DNA from: Gnetum montanum | Taxonomy: Eukaryota; Streptophyta; Gnetopsida; Gnetales; Gnetaceae | NCBI GenBank assembly: GCA_015680685.1 | Contig: MNCI01025115.1 | Location: 146,640 to 210,639 of the forward strand | Direction of reading: 5' to 3' | Length of the DNA: 64,000 nt | In this document: positions 46,540-58,566 of the stretch, piece after piece | Layout: every line of letters begins with the position of its first letter | Numbering within the stretch: the first letter of the stretch is position 1 | Translations under genes and position numbers: made by a program | Notes under the pieces: model-generated | Told to the model about the DNA's origin: nothing | Seen by the model: only the letters and a program-made list of their open reading frames with translations | Database searches by the model: none

Positions 46540-48760
46540 GGATGGTAGCTTTCCTAGTAGATAGGGTAAAGTCTTTAAAAGAGTAGGAAAGGTCATAATA
46601 TGGCTTGACTTGTTTAATATTGAAAATAATTAACTTTTGTGAATTGGATGGATGATAGATCTACATGGCACCAGATTGGTATGTTGCATGGATGATAAAG
46701 GATACTTCCCATAAGATTTGAAACTTATCCTTTTGTGGAACATGAATGTGATTATAATAAAGGAATTTATTTCCCAAATGGATTGACACTTTTTTTATTT
46801 TTGTGTCATGCCTACATTTGGAGTATTTCTTGTAAACCTCATTTTTCATCAAAGCTACAAGTCTATTTTCATCTAGAAGGTTAATATTAATGAGATGTTC
46901 TTTTTGAGCTAAGTTTAACTCTAGGTCAAGTACACTAGCTATTTTTAACCACATGGTCCCTCATGCACATCTTATAGATTTCTTTGTTGGCTCTCTTCTG
47001 GAATGCATCACCTTATGATTCCATCAGCACATATCTTGTAAAGATTTTCATTAATTATTATAAACTATTTAAATTAGTGGAGGAACTATTCCTTTCATTT
47101 CTTGTTTCACTCAACAAGAAGCTCTTATGTAGTGAAGTAAGTCATGTAATCAATAATCCATGACTTTTCTATTAAGTTGATAGCCATTTTTCTTCTTGTA
47201 AACAAATTTTCATTAGGAAATTGGTCTGATAATGTTTCATCCTATTCTTGAGATTTCCATCTTAGTCTTGAAAATTTATTAGCTACAACATTTTTAATGT
47301 CCTTTTTATCTATCATGATGATGTCAAACTTCTGTAATATCATAAGCCATTGTATCATCCTTGGATCGATCATTAGTTTACTCATCAAAAATCGAACAAA
47401 ACTATAATTTGTACGGACATAAATAGAATAATCAAGCACATAATGTCTAAATTTTTCAAGTGCAAACGCCACATCCATAAATTTATTTTATATAGTATTT
47501 TAGTTATGTTGTGCCCTAGTAATGCTTCAACTTGTGCAATGTATGTAATATGGTCTTTTTTTTATCATCAAGTTGAGTGAGTACTACTCCCAATGCCTGG
47601 TTTGAAGCATTTGCTAGAATGTGAAAGGGCTTGGATCAATTTGGAGCAAAAAGGATTGGTGTTTCAATTAGCTTCTATTTTAATGTCTTGAATGCCTTCT
47701 CAAATTATTTTGTCTATTAGAATGGTGCATCTTTCCTTGTAAGTTCTACTAGTAGCTTTACAATCTTTGAAAATTTCCTAATAAACATTTTGTAATATCT
47801 TGTATGACCAAGGATTGATTTGACATCCTTAACAATTTGTGGCCATTAGGTAATATTTTGAATGACTCTTATATTATTTGGATTGACCTCTATTCCTTTT
47901 AGAGATATTTTATTTCCCAGAACAATACCATCTTGGACTATTAAATGGCTTTCCTACAAATTAAGCTTTGGATTAGTTTCAACACATCTTTTTAGAACCT
48001 GCTCCTATTGGTGCAAGGATTTTTTTTAATTCTAGCCCATATGTAGAGAAGTATTCCATGAATACTTCCACTCCATTGTCAATATATTTTTATAATATAC
48101 TTAATATAAGTCTTTGGAAGGTAGCGGGAGCATTACACAAGCTAAAAGGCATTTGCTCATAGGTAAACATCCCCATGGACTTGTTAATGTAGTTTTCTCT
48201 TGATCTTCTGGTGCAATGTGGATTTGGTTATATCAATAGTGCCCATAGAGGAAACTATAGTACTGATTTCCTATAATAGTATCAAGACCTTGATCAACAA
48301 ATGATAAGGAAAAGTGGTTCTTAAATGTTATCGAATTTAATAACAAAAAGTTGATGCAGACCCTCCAATTTTCACCTTTCTTTGGGATAATGACTAAGAA
48401 ACTAACCCATTCACTATTTTCTATTGGATAGATGAATCCTTCTTTTAATCATTTTTCTAATTCCTATTTCATCACTTCTTTGAGTTTAGGATTAAATCTT
48501 ATCTATGTTTAATGGTGAGTGTTGGTAGTTGGATATATATAAATTCAATGTTGACATATGTATGGATCTATACTTGTTATTTCATCGTAGGACCATGCAA
48601 ATTTTGTTAACCATTTAGTTACTACTTCCAATAATCTTCTCTTTTATTCTTTATCAAGATTAGCATTGATAATTACCAATTTTTTGTTACTCAGAAAAGC
48701 ATACTCTAGTACATTGGATAGGGCTTTTAGTTCTAAAGGTTTTGATTCATACTTGTCTTA
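46540..48760 (-). pseudogene. Ty3/Gypsy pol remnant (element E) lacking the integrase core
   Basis: Minus strand from 48,745: LEYAFLSNKKLVIINANLDK, then KWLKEGFIYPIENSEWVS, IPKKGENWRVCINF and IAPEDQEKTTLTSPWG, followed by a catalytic region that reads FMEY (48,051-48,062) where FMDD is usual. RNase H (47,242-47,478) shows VAFALEKFRHYVL, RMIQWLMILQKFDI and NVVANKFSRL. An integrase N-terminal piece (ENLYKICADGIIR.CIPEE) leads almost directly into the integrase C-terminal part at 46,661-46,954 (DENRLVALMKNEVYKKY, LGNKFLYYNH); the DD35E core is missing. Sequence style suggests the Athila or a related Gypsy branch. It ends 290 bp before element F's LTR. Confidence 0.8.
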
Positions 48761-49052
48761 GATATTCAACTATCTCCATTCAATGTCTTCTTATTAATGT
48801 GATTGTACATAGGAATGTTTCCTTCTTAAATATTCTAACGTATTAGTTTCTTCAATCTTGGCACTTGTGATTTTATTCAATGGTTCCATGCACATACTAG
48901 ACTTTATGTCTTTTTTAGTAATCAATCATTGGGTGTCTTCTTTCTTTGTGGCTATGGAATGCAGACATTATTACACAGACATATCTTCTATACACTCATT
49001 ACATGTTGTGATGGCATTATTTTTTATGGCACAAATTTTATGCACATAATTG
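48761..49052. other. Short segment between element E and element F
   Basis: Probably the protease-RT linker of element E on the minus strand, too degenerate to assign. No polypurine tract precedes the LTR start at 49,053. Confidence 0.35.
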
Positions 49053-50441
49053 TGAAACACCATTAGAAATTCATGTTGAACCCTTTTTTTTGACATTATA
49101 ACCCTCACCCCATGAAAATTAAGACTAAAACTTCCTTATAAAATGTGAATATTGTAATCCAAGAGATGCAATTTCACATACTTTAGCTTTTGGGGGTGAA
49201 AATGCCTCATAAGTAGTCAAAGCCTCAACCCTCAAGTGAAAAAATTCATATCATGCCTATATTTGGGCTTGGGGGGTTAAAATGCATTTTTGACTACCAA
49301 AATTAGAATTTTAAAGGATTTTATGAATGGTATAACATTTGCTATGCTGGAGATACCAATTGGGAAGGTACAGTATCACCTATGCCCAGCATTAGGGATA
49401 TAACTTCTTCACCCCCTAGCATTAATCCAGCATGGCTAGAAATTTTAGCATTACTCCAACTTCAGTATTGATCCACCAACCAAGAATTTCTATTGGAAGG
49501 CCCAACATGGGATAAAGAAGATAATATGGGTGAAATTATCATTTACTATTTTTGGTAAACATAATGATTTTGATGCCATGGGGGTATCAAAACTTAGCAT
49601 ATATAGTAACCTTGTTAGATTTGTACACCTACAACACCTGTATGTGGTAGAAATCTTTTTGCAATCAGGAAGAAATCTATAGCAAAATTAATGGTCATGA
49701 AACTTATAAAATTCAAGCTACAATACCATAGAAAGGTTTGACTCTTTTACACACTTGGCCATATTTTGCATTCAAAAGCTTTGGAGAACCTACAAAAATA
49801 AGGCTTTTGAAGCATCCTCAACATGGAACCCATAGCCTTTACAACCATTGTTACATTCCAACCTTCCCCCTCCCCCCTCTTGAGATTGTGTGGCATTTTG
49901 CAGTAATGCTAAAAACCCTGGGTATTAAGACTCCTAGCATGGCTCTTATTTGTAGTCCAAAATCCCCTAGACATCTAACCCCCTACATCACCAACATTGC
50001 AAATCTGGTGAGAAGTGCAATAATTTTTGATAGGATTAAAAGCTTTGGAACCTCTGGATCATGGAGCTAGTAGTGGCATTCAAAGCTATCAATTTCAACA
50101 GACTCTAAACCCCTAGCAAAGTGAACCCCTTGCTTCCTCAAGTAAATCTTGTACACATTCTTTGAACCATCTTTATTTTTATCAAAATAAAGTTTAAAAT
50201 TCTATTTGTGTGTAAGTTAGAGCATAGTTATTTTTCCAATTCTATGCATTTATTTTCAAATTTGTATTAAATTTTTACTATGTTACCCCCATTAACACTT
50301 TGTTAGTTCTTGGGTGATCTACCAAACTGTCAAGGGTACCTTGAATCCTATTTTTCATAGATGCCTTTGGGATCCAAGGTTAATACTTTTTCCCTAAAAA
50401 TTTTTGATTTTTTAGCAACTAAATTTTTTAGGTGTTACAAT
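49053..50441 (+). repeat. 5' LTR of element F
   Basis: Starts TGAAACACCATTAGAA and ends GTTACAAT. It aligns inverted to the LTRs of A and B. A TATA-like CTTATAAAATTC lies at 49,703-49,714 and AATAAA at 50,186-50,191. The 20-bp minisatellite is reduced to a few degenerate pieces (about 49,380-49,450). No 3' LTR was found in the window. Confidence 0.85.
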
Positions 50442-50445
50442 TTTC

Positions 50446-50463
50446 TAGTACTAGAAGGAGGGC
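50446..50463 (+). promoter_or_regulatory. Primer-binding site of element F
   Basis: TAGTACTAGAAGGAGGGC, i.e. the A-type site TGGTGCTAGAAGG with two G-to-A transitions. Confidence 0.7.
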
Positions 50464-51150
50464 CTCGCCCAAATTTTTCATCCAATCCTATTGCTTGTTT
50501 GACAATGTTTCTAGTAAATCAAAACTTTTGAAACATTTTTTCTAAATTTTGTTAACACCTTTTTTGCTTCCAAACCAACACTAACACCCATCCCCTTTTC
50601 TCACCAAGACCTAATGTGGAGGTTGCAGGTGATTTGGATTTTGAAAAATTTCATAGTAATTTCTAGAAATTTTAAGGCCAACGTTGGTGTCCTGCAAAAC
50701 TATACCTACCTACTATGAAAATTTTCCAATAGGGCTAGTGTTGGCAGCCTATCAAAATAAATACCTTTTAAAAATCAAATTTTTTTCTCTTTCTTTTTAA
50801 CTAGAAATCATATCTTCCAAAAGTAAACATTGCCCACCCTCCTCCTCCCCCCCTTTCCAATGCTGTGAAGAGAGGTGTAAGATTTTTCATCTTACCTCCC
50901 TTTTTTTCCCTTTCTCATCCCCAACATTGGTGTTGCTAGTAAGCCTAGTGTGGTTGGGGTTTGATACCAATTGTTTTACATTTTTTTAAGTAAAGGGGTA
51001 TACCCTTCTTTGACAACCACCTACACTTTACAACCTACAACCTTTTATAGTCATACCACCTTTTGGCATTTTGAAAATTCCATTTGCAAGAATTTTTATT
51101 TCCTTTATTAATCAAATATTTTGTTTAGCCAAACTTTCAACATCATCATC
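50464..51150. other. Untranslated leader of element F
   Basis: T- and C-rich DNA between PBS and gag; no coding sequence supported. Confidence 0.45.
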
Positions 51151-54100
51151 ATGTCTTTCCAACTATCAAATATCTTGCCCTTCAACTTCATTGATACTGG
51201 GTCCAGCCAATAGGCCATAAGGATGTATGACCCCCAAGGGCCTTACTGTGATCAAGTGTAGGTGATCTATAAGACTTATGGAACAAAGTCTTGAGTTCTT
51301 AGTCATAAATGAATACCATTATAACTTCATTTGTGTTAAGATCTAGGCTAGCATGATAATTCCAAGGATGGAAGTAGAAGCCAAGAGACAGTATGAGCTC
51401 ATACACCATGATGGAAAGGAATACATTCCTTCCCCATATGACTAGATACCAATTATTGAAACCTATTCTTGCATCCTATCTCAATTAATTTAGATGGATG
51501 AGGAAGATGGAAATGCTAGCTTGGATGAGTAGCAAGAGGAAGAGGTTAAGTTCAAGGTAAAGTCTAAACATGAGAACCTCATAAAGAGACTCTTTTCAAC
51601 AATTAAGTTCCAAGGCCACAATGCTTACCTCAACCCCTATCACCTCTTTCATGGGGAAAATGCCCCAGTCCTCAACCCTTTCCTACCCTACCATGTTTGG
51701 ATCCATGCCTATCATAGTAGCACACCAAACACAATCGGTTTCATAGCCTACAACCTTTCACTTCTTCATGCCTTTCACCACATAGCCAAAGTCTGTGTGG
51801 CCATAATCAATGGTTTTCACCATCACCAACCCTCTTACCATCTATATGGAGGCCAATATAGAAACTCAAGTAATCTAGGGATCACATACCCCTTTTGTTC
51901 CATTTTTGTTCTAGATATTGGTACAAACTTATTTTTCATTATTTAGCCCACCTATTACAGTGATGACCTAGCCTCTCCCCTTGGTGCCATAATTGATAGC
52001 AAGGCTACAAGCCTTCCAACATATATTGCAACTTTTTTGTAGACTCCATAATTTATGGGGGCACCCCCAAGGCCTAGATCAAGCCTTTCAAATGATCCAA
52101 GATCTAATAGAAGAGTTAAAGAGGCTCAAGGCTTCTATATTCCAAATCATAAAAATCACGGATTTCTATTAGGATGATCCCATTAGTCCTGAAATCCCAC
52201 AAATAACTCTTTCCTTTAGTATTCCCATATCATAGGTCACCAAGTACAATGGCAAGGGTGATACCAACTCTCATCTCATAACCTTCTACTCTGAGTGCTT
52301 GTTATTATAAGCTTGGCCACATACAATAATGAGAATGTTCCCTATGCCCCTTATAGGAAAGGCCCTTGACTGGTACCGTATCCTACTAAGAGGATCTATA
52401 TCCTCATTAGAAGACTTGATTTGGCAATTCATTAACCACTTCAAATATAACTTGAAGCTTTGATAGAATGCTTTGCTCAACAAAACACCTAAACCAATAG
52501 CTAAAACCCACCTTTTAGCTATTTTCAAGGGGATGGTTAATGATTTTATCAAGAAGAAAGTATACTATCTTGATCTACAGTCACTAAGTTAGGCATTCTC
52601 CCAAACCAAAAACATAGAGGATGTCATAGAGGCTAGCCATGACCCTACCTACATGGCATATAAAAACCAACATGCACAAAAGAACAAAGAGAGGGGAAGG
52701 CAAAACAACGTCATGGTGGCAATTGTAACCAAAGAGAACAAAATAACTAACCAAGAGCCAAGAACTAACTAACCCAAAGCCCCTGCTAACAACAATAACT
52801 ACCAACCATCAACATATGGAACCTCCAAATTAACTACTTCAAGGTCCAACTTGAGTGAAAAGATCAAACCAAATACAATAGGTTACCTCTAAAACCATCT
52901 AAACTTCTAGACCAACTATTGAAGTGGGAAGATAAAATACAAATAGATGATCGAAAATGTCCAAAGAGGCATGAGAGGCTATGTGAGATAGCCAAAGATT
53001 CTACTTGAGCAACCAAGGATGACCCTTAGGTACATACATATTTTAATCTCAATCGCTTTTGCCACTATCATTAATTTCTAGGTCACAACACTAATTTTTT
53101 CCTTGCATTAAAGGATGACTTGAAAAAGATGATAGATAGCCATGAGCTAGTACTTGATGCTTCCAACCTAGTTAGGCCTCAATACTAGTCAATGAATGTA
53201 TATAAATATCCATTAAACAACAATAACAGCCCATACACCATAGCAACATTGAAAATTAACCATGATCCAAGGCCTATAAGGGAATTGTTTATGATTCAAG
53301 TACCTCCTCGAAATGAAAGGGGTCCTTCAACTTATACTAGTTCAAGGTCCCTAAAGGTACCATCACCAACACTTTCCAAAGAGCCATTTGTAATCATAGT
53401 ACCTTCCCCTCCCACTACAACCAAGTCCACCTACACAAAAGAATAATATCCCCTCATGGTGGCTAATGCAACAACCTCTTCCTCCAAAATAATCACTTAC
53501 AATCAAAATTCCCCAACCAAGCAAAGGAAGAATCCTACTCAAAAGTCCAAGAACAAAAATGATAAGTAGACCAAGGCATTGAAAGAAGTGGGCATACCGA
53601 AGCCCACTCCCATATCATCTATACCCATGACCTCTTCAACCCAAGGTTCTTGAATAAGTAAACCACGAGAGGATCCTAAATCGCAAGGAAAAGAGAGAGA
53701 GGAAAAGCCACAACAACCAAAACATGAAATATGCATTTTGGGATGCATAGAGGAAGTTAATAACAATATGGGTGAAAAGCCCATGGCCAACAACAAAGAC
53801 TTTCTAAATGTAATGGAACAAGTTAAATAATCACTAAAATAGAAAAATGCAACCCTTAACTTGTATGACCTGGTCATGACTTCTACTTGCACTATGAAGC
53901 ACTTGTTAAGATGTTGACTTACATCCCTATTAGAAAGGAAATTCTTCATAATAAATAATCCATTCATGTAGTAATTATTCCTTCTTCACCTAGGGAGACA
54001 AAGTCAACATCACTAGCATTTTGTGATAGCAAAATCAAAATCAATCCTCAAAGTAGCAAAGTAACCAAGGCTCCTCTTTTCATAACGATACAAGTAGGAT

Positions 54101-54710
54101 AGTACAAAGTACATAGAGTGCATGTGGATGATGGGGAAACCATGATTGTCATCCCTTATACCATAGTTAAACATTTAGGCTTCACAGAGCATATACAACA
54201 CATGTCAACATAAGCTCTTAGATCCTTTGATGGATCATGGGTTGCTGTCAAGGGACCTATATCCTTAGACTTTGAGGTAGGAGAGAAATTCCCCACAACC
54301 ACTAATTTCTTAGTGGTAGATGAAATATTAGGATTCAACCTTATTCTAAGAAGACCTTGGCTAGCTTAATTATGAGTTGTGTCTTCGTCCATCCACCAAG
54401 AAATTCACCTACCTTACGAAGGAGGTGAAATTATCATCCATGGTGATAACATGGTTTCCCTAGCAATTAATAATATAGACATAGAGTAGGGGTTTGAGGT
54501 GGAGTTTTAGAAAGAAACTTCCAACCACAAATTTAAGCAACCTTAGAAGGTAGAGAAGGCCAAAAACAACAACAACGAACCAAGGAATGCACTATGGGGA
54601 GAACTCTCCTTTAACATCATTAGTGAATAGATGAGGAGTACAAGATTGTGCAAAATAGGCCATGTACATTTTCTAATCTCTCAAAGATTAGGAAACATTT
54701 GCACAAGTGA
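51151..54710 (+). pseudogene. gag-protease of element F
   Basis: ATG at 51,151. The order is as in A and B: N-terminal block (FLVINEYHYNFICVKI, HHDGKEYIPSPYD), proline- and histidine-rich middle, gag core near 52,320-52,470 (RMFPMPLIGKALDWY, RGSISSLEDLIWQFI, HFKYNLKL), and a KNIEDVIEASHDPTYMAYKN segment. Next comes a knuckle-like HYH.FLGHNTNFFL region near 53,050-53,110, then a serine- and proline-rich linker (53,192-53,530). The protease carries VHVDDG with VDDG at 54,124-54,135 and the closing block FNLILRRPWL. A tail of about 110 residues ends at TGA 54,708-54,710, the same stop as in element A. No RT or integrase. Several stops and shifts. Confidence 0.85.
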
Positions 54711-55417
54711 TGTATGCCCTTGTTCTTCCTCCTACCTTATGCACTCGTAGCCTTATAACCATATGTACCTATAGCCTATTAGCCTATATTACATTTTGCC
54801 TATTTGTGACATTTTTTTTTCTTTATGTTAAACTTTCTTTTTCATATAGCATAAGATTTTACCTTTTTTGCATTTTTATGTATTAAAACCTTTTCTTTCT
54901 CTCCTTTTTCCCAACATAGGGCTCACCATGGCCTAAAACTAGCAAATTTTATGGCCCACTAAGGCCTTAAACTAGCAAACATCACGTGGCCCACCATGGC
55001 CTAAAATTGGCAAATCCTACAACAAGACATGGCCTAAAACTAACAAAAAATGTTTTACCTTATTTAAATTTTTGTCTACAATCTTACTACCTAGTTGTTT
55101 CAACCTTTCTTATAATGTTATAACTAGGTTAGCCAATGTAGCCATGAAAATCATCTATAACATAAAACCATGTGATCATAATGTGAATAAGACCATGATT
55201 ATAAAAATGATATAGCAAAAACTAAAACTTAAAATAAATTTAAAATTTTTACAACATAAGTAGCCATAGCCATAGTATGTGGAAAATTGTTCAAACAAGA
55301 AACAATAGAACTAAAATTATCCAACCAAAACATTAACTAAAACTAGCCATCAACATCAACAACAATAACATCATGTGACCATCAACAAGAAGAGCTAAAA
55401 ATGGATAGATGGTAATG
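54711..55417. repeat. Spacer of element F with GCC-motif repeats
   Basis: At 54,900-55,040 the unit GGCCTAAAACTAGCAAA occurs about four times, inverted relative to element A. A T-rich stretch lies at 54,800-54,910. It separates convergent stops by about 710 bp, almost the same distance as in A (about 720 bp). Confidence 0.65.
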
Positions 55418-58400
55418 CTAAGGAGCATCTGGAGGAGAAAGTGGTGGGTCATCCCCACCCTCACTTCTAGGGCCACCAATATCACTTGGTGCCTATAACA
55501 TAACAACACAAAGCTAATTAATAATTAACACATAAAAAAGCAAGCCAATAACTTAAGTAAAACTAAAACAACATAAAACCAAATGAAAATAATCAAACCT
55601 ATGGGAAATTTGACTTGATGAACTCTGGGGGAAGATGTTGAAGACTAGCATGTAAGCGATGGAGGATTTGATCATCTATCATATGTGCCTAATCTACATC
55701 CCCAAGATTAATTCCCATGAGGATGTTGATTTCATCAATGTCTATCCATGTGGGAAACTCTCATGGCATTGTGGTAGTAGAAACCTCACTCACAGCCATA
55801 AATACTTGAGGAGTCGAAGATTTAACTACCATAGGAATGCCTTCAAAGAGTTTGTAGGTACTTGCAGCTTGAATCCCCTTTATGAATAGCTCCCTCTCAC
55901 ATCATTCAGTTGTCTCCTCCTTAAGCTTCTTTAGATATGCTTTGCAATCAACCTTGTATTTTCTGTTATGATATTTTTATGCCCAGTCCCATTCTAGGAT
56001 CTAGGCACAATAACCTTTCCAATCCTTGGATTTGTAGGTGACAAGGTCCATCTGTAACCACTGCCCCACCATCTCGTTGGCAAGGGTAACCTTATCATGG
56101 ATGGAATTCTAGTAACAAGCCCATGTGATCTTCTTAGTTCATAATTTTTTTGTGTTAGCCACTTGGGCTTCCACAAAAGCCTTACAATCCTATAGATTAG
56201 TGATCATCTAAACTTGCCTTTTATTCTCCTCCTTCAAGGCTACAACTTGCTCCCATAGGAATTCATTGGACCTTTGAAATTCCGATGAAGTTTTTACACA
56301 TGAAACTGCAAGAGTAGTGGTAGTTTCATATAACTTCCTTTTACATTTTCAACCTTAGGATAGAGCTTTGGCAAGAAGTTAATCCCCATGTCATAGCTAG
56401 GGTCCCACACAACTAAAGGTACTATAAGTAATGTAATCATAAAATATAGCCATAAGTACAACATACAACATGAATAACCAAATATACTTCTAAAAACTAA
56501 AATAAAATAATTAAGGCAAAATAAAATAAATTTTGTATTTATTTCTAGAGAAACTTATTGCAACTTATCAGTGATGTCCTTAGCCATTCCATGCATGAAT
56601 TTCACTTTGTCTGGATCCTCTACCGATGGTTTCATGTGAAATGTAGGCGTAAAGGTTTCTACCTAGGGCTTAAGAACTACAACAAGCATAACAATCACTG
56701 AACAGTTAGAAAGAAAACTAACTGTAAAACCATAAACTATAACAAATATCACTAAGATGTATGCATACCTAGCTCCTCCTCCTCTGGGATGACGATGGAG
56801 GGTTCCCTTGGCAATGGCTTACGAAATAAGGCATCTAGGTTGTCCAACATCACATTGGCCAACCCCTCCTCCTCATGGTATTATAGGAGAGCCTTCTCCA
56901 CACATCTCTGCTCCTCTACTACTACAACAACTTTGGCTACCAAGTCTTTCCACTTGTCTACAAGAACCATAAACCAAAAATATTAGAGCTTGCTAAAGTA
57001 ACAACCTTACAACCTTGAAAACTTAAAATATAGAAAAAACCAAAACATAACAAATGGCTAGCAACATACCTATGACCACATGATGAGTCTTTCTAAGCTT
57101 CAATGTGAACCTTCTCTTGAAAGGTTGCTCTATCTTTAGTGCTACTTCCTTCATAGGATGCTTTAGCTTCACTCTAGTTGCCTTGTTAGCTTCAGCACGT
57201 AGCTCTCTATCCCTTTCAATGTCAACATGGTCAACATGAGGCTCAACACTCATGTTATTAGAAAAAACATACCACCTACCACTAACTTCCTTAGTTGTTA
57301 TATACAATGATTTCCCAACATTCTTTGGTGGGTTCTAGGCCTACATGGTTGAATAAATGTGCTTTATTCAAGGCCTAAAGAGTTGGAATGAGTCTTGGCA
57401 TATCCATAATCCATCCATCCTCATAACCAAGAATTCCATGAATCTCTTCAAATATGCCATGAAAAATGCATAGTGCATGTGGCATATTGTGGTGAGATAC
57501 TCATGGAGTTTGAGGATTTCCTCACACAATCCAGTGGTCAAGTGAGTAGCCCAAGCAAACAAAGCACCTTCCCCTAGGAACTTCATCATGGTTCATGTCT
57601 AGGCAATTCCAATCACCTTCTTCCATGAGAATAGCTTATGGAAGGCATTAGATTGAAATAAGGGGTAGGACTTCCTTACTTCAAGAGCCTAGAAATCCTC
57701 TAGGAACAACCTAGAGTGGCTATGACAAGCACTAGACCATGCCTCTACCTTGTCATGATGGCTTTTCTCATTAGTTGGTTTGATGGTAACCTTCATCCCT
57801 TTAGTGGGAAAACCAAAGAGATAAGAAAAAGGTAGCCTCATAAATGGGAAAGGTGATTGGCACACCATAAACCTTGGAGATAAACTTATTGGCTCCTTCA
57901 TCCAAGGAGTCAATGATGTTCATCATCTCCTTAGCAAGAATGGTTAGGGTAGGTGCCATGAAAAGATCAAGCAAGCCTACATGGGAAATGCATGCTTGAA
58001 CATTTCTAGGCACTTTTTTCCTCAACCAGTGCTATGCTACTTCCACCTCACCAAATTTTAGGATGAGGGTTTCCTTACCACTTCTTGAAATAGTAAAAAT
58101 GACATTGGAAGAGGTGGAAGCCCCTGTAAGACAACAAAAATGACCATATAGCTAAGGCATAAATGCATTATCTATAACCAAGATATAACAAGAACAACAA
58201 ATTAAAACCTTTAGAACACTTAGAAAAATATATCCTACAATTATATATCCATAAAAATGTTAACTTAGCTAAAATCATATTGTTCGTACCTTTCTTCCTC
58301 TTACTAGGCAAGGGTTCTATGGTGGTCCCGACGTCAATGTCTGGTATTGGAAGGTGTTCTGAGATTACCCACCAGTTGTGGGCTATTTTAGTAACCACAC

Positions 58401-58564
58401 AACTCTTGAAGGTTGGGGCAAGGACTTGAGTGTATTTATCAAAATCACCCTTTAATTGGTCAACCACTATGGTTCTAATTTTAGGATCCTTGGTAAATAC
58501 ATCCATCATAGTCTAAGCCACCTCCAAGGTTTGAGCATTCATAACCAATCCTTTTTTTCTAACC
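55418..58564 (-). pseudogene. Antisense multi-exon gene of element F
   Basis: Minus-strand counterpart of 355-4,023. Exons inferred from GT-AG borders shared with A: 58,290-58,564, 57,070-58,123 (1054 nt, equal to A), 56,769-56,957, 56,555-56,676, 55,599-56,421 and 55,418-55,492 (75 nt, equal to A). Segments include IVVDQLKGDFDKYTQVL, the exon 3 run HVGLLDLFMAPTLTILAKEM, a Trp- and His-rich part near 57,400-57,590, a basic stretch (ALKIEQPFKRRFTLKLRK), and a coiled-coil-like exon 6 with KEENKRQV and LANEMVGQWLQMDL. It ends GDDPPLSPPDAP. It carries fewer stops than A's copy but is still interrupted, for example in exon 3. Exon 1 is missing because similarity to A ends at about 58,566. No known domain recognised. 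Confidence 0.65.
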
Positions 58565-58566
58565 CT

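Noticed and set aside
52286-52805. Minus-strand ORFs of 88 and 73 codons
   Set aside because: Antisense shadows of the gag core of element F; their sequence mirrors the same shadow in element A.
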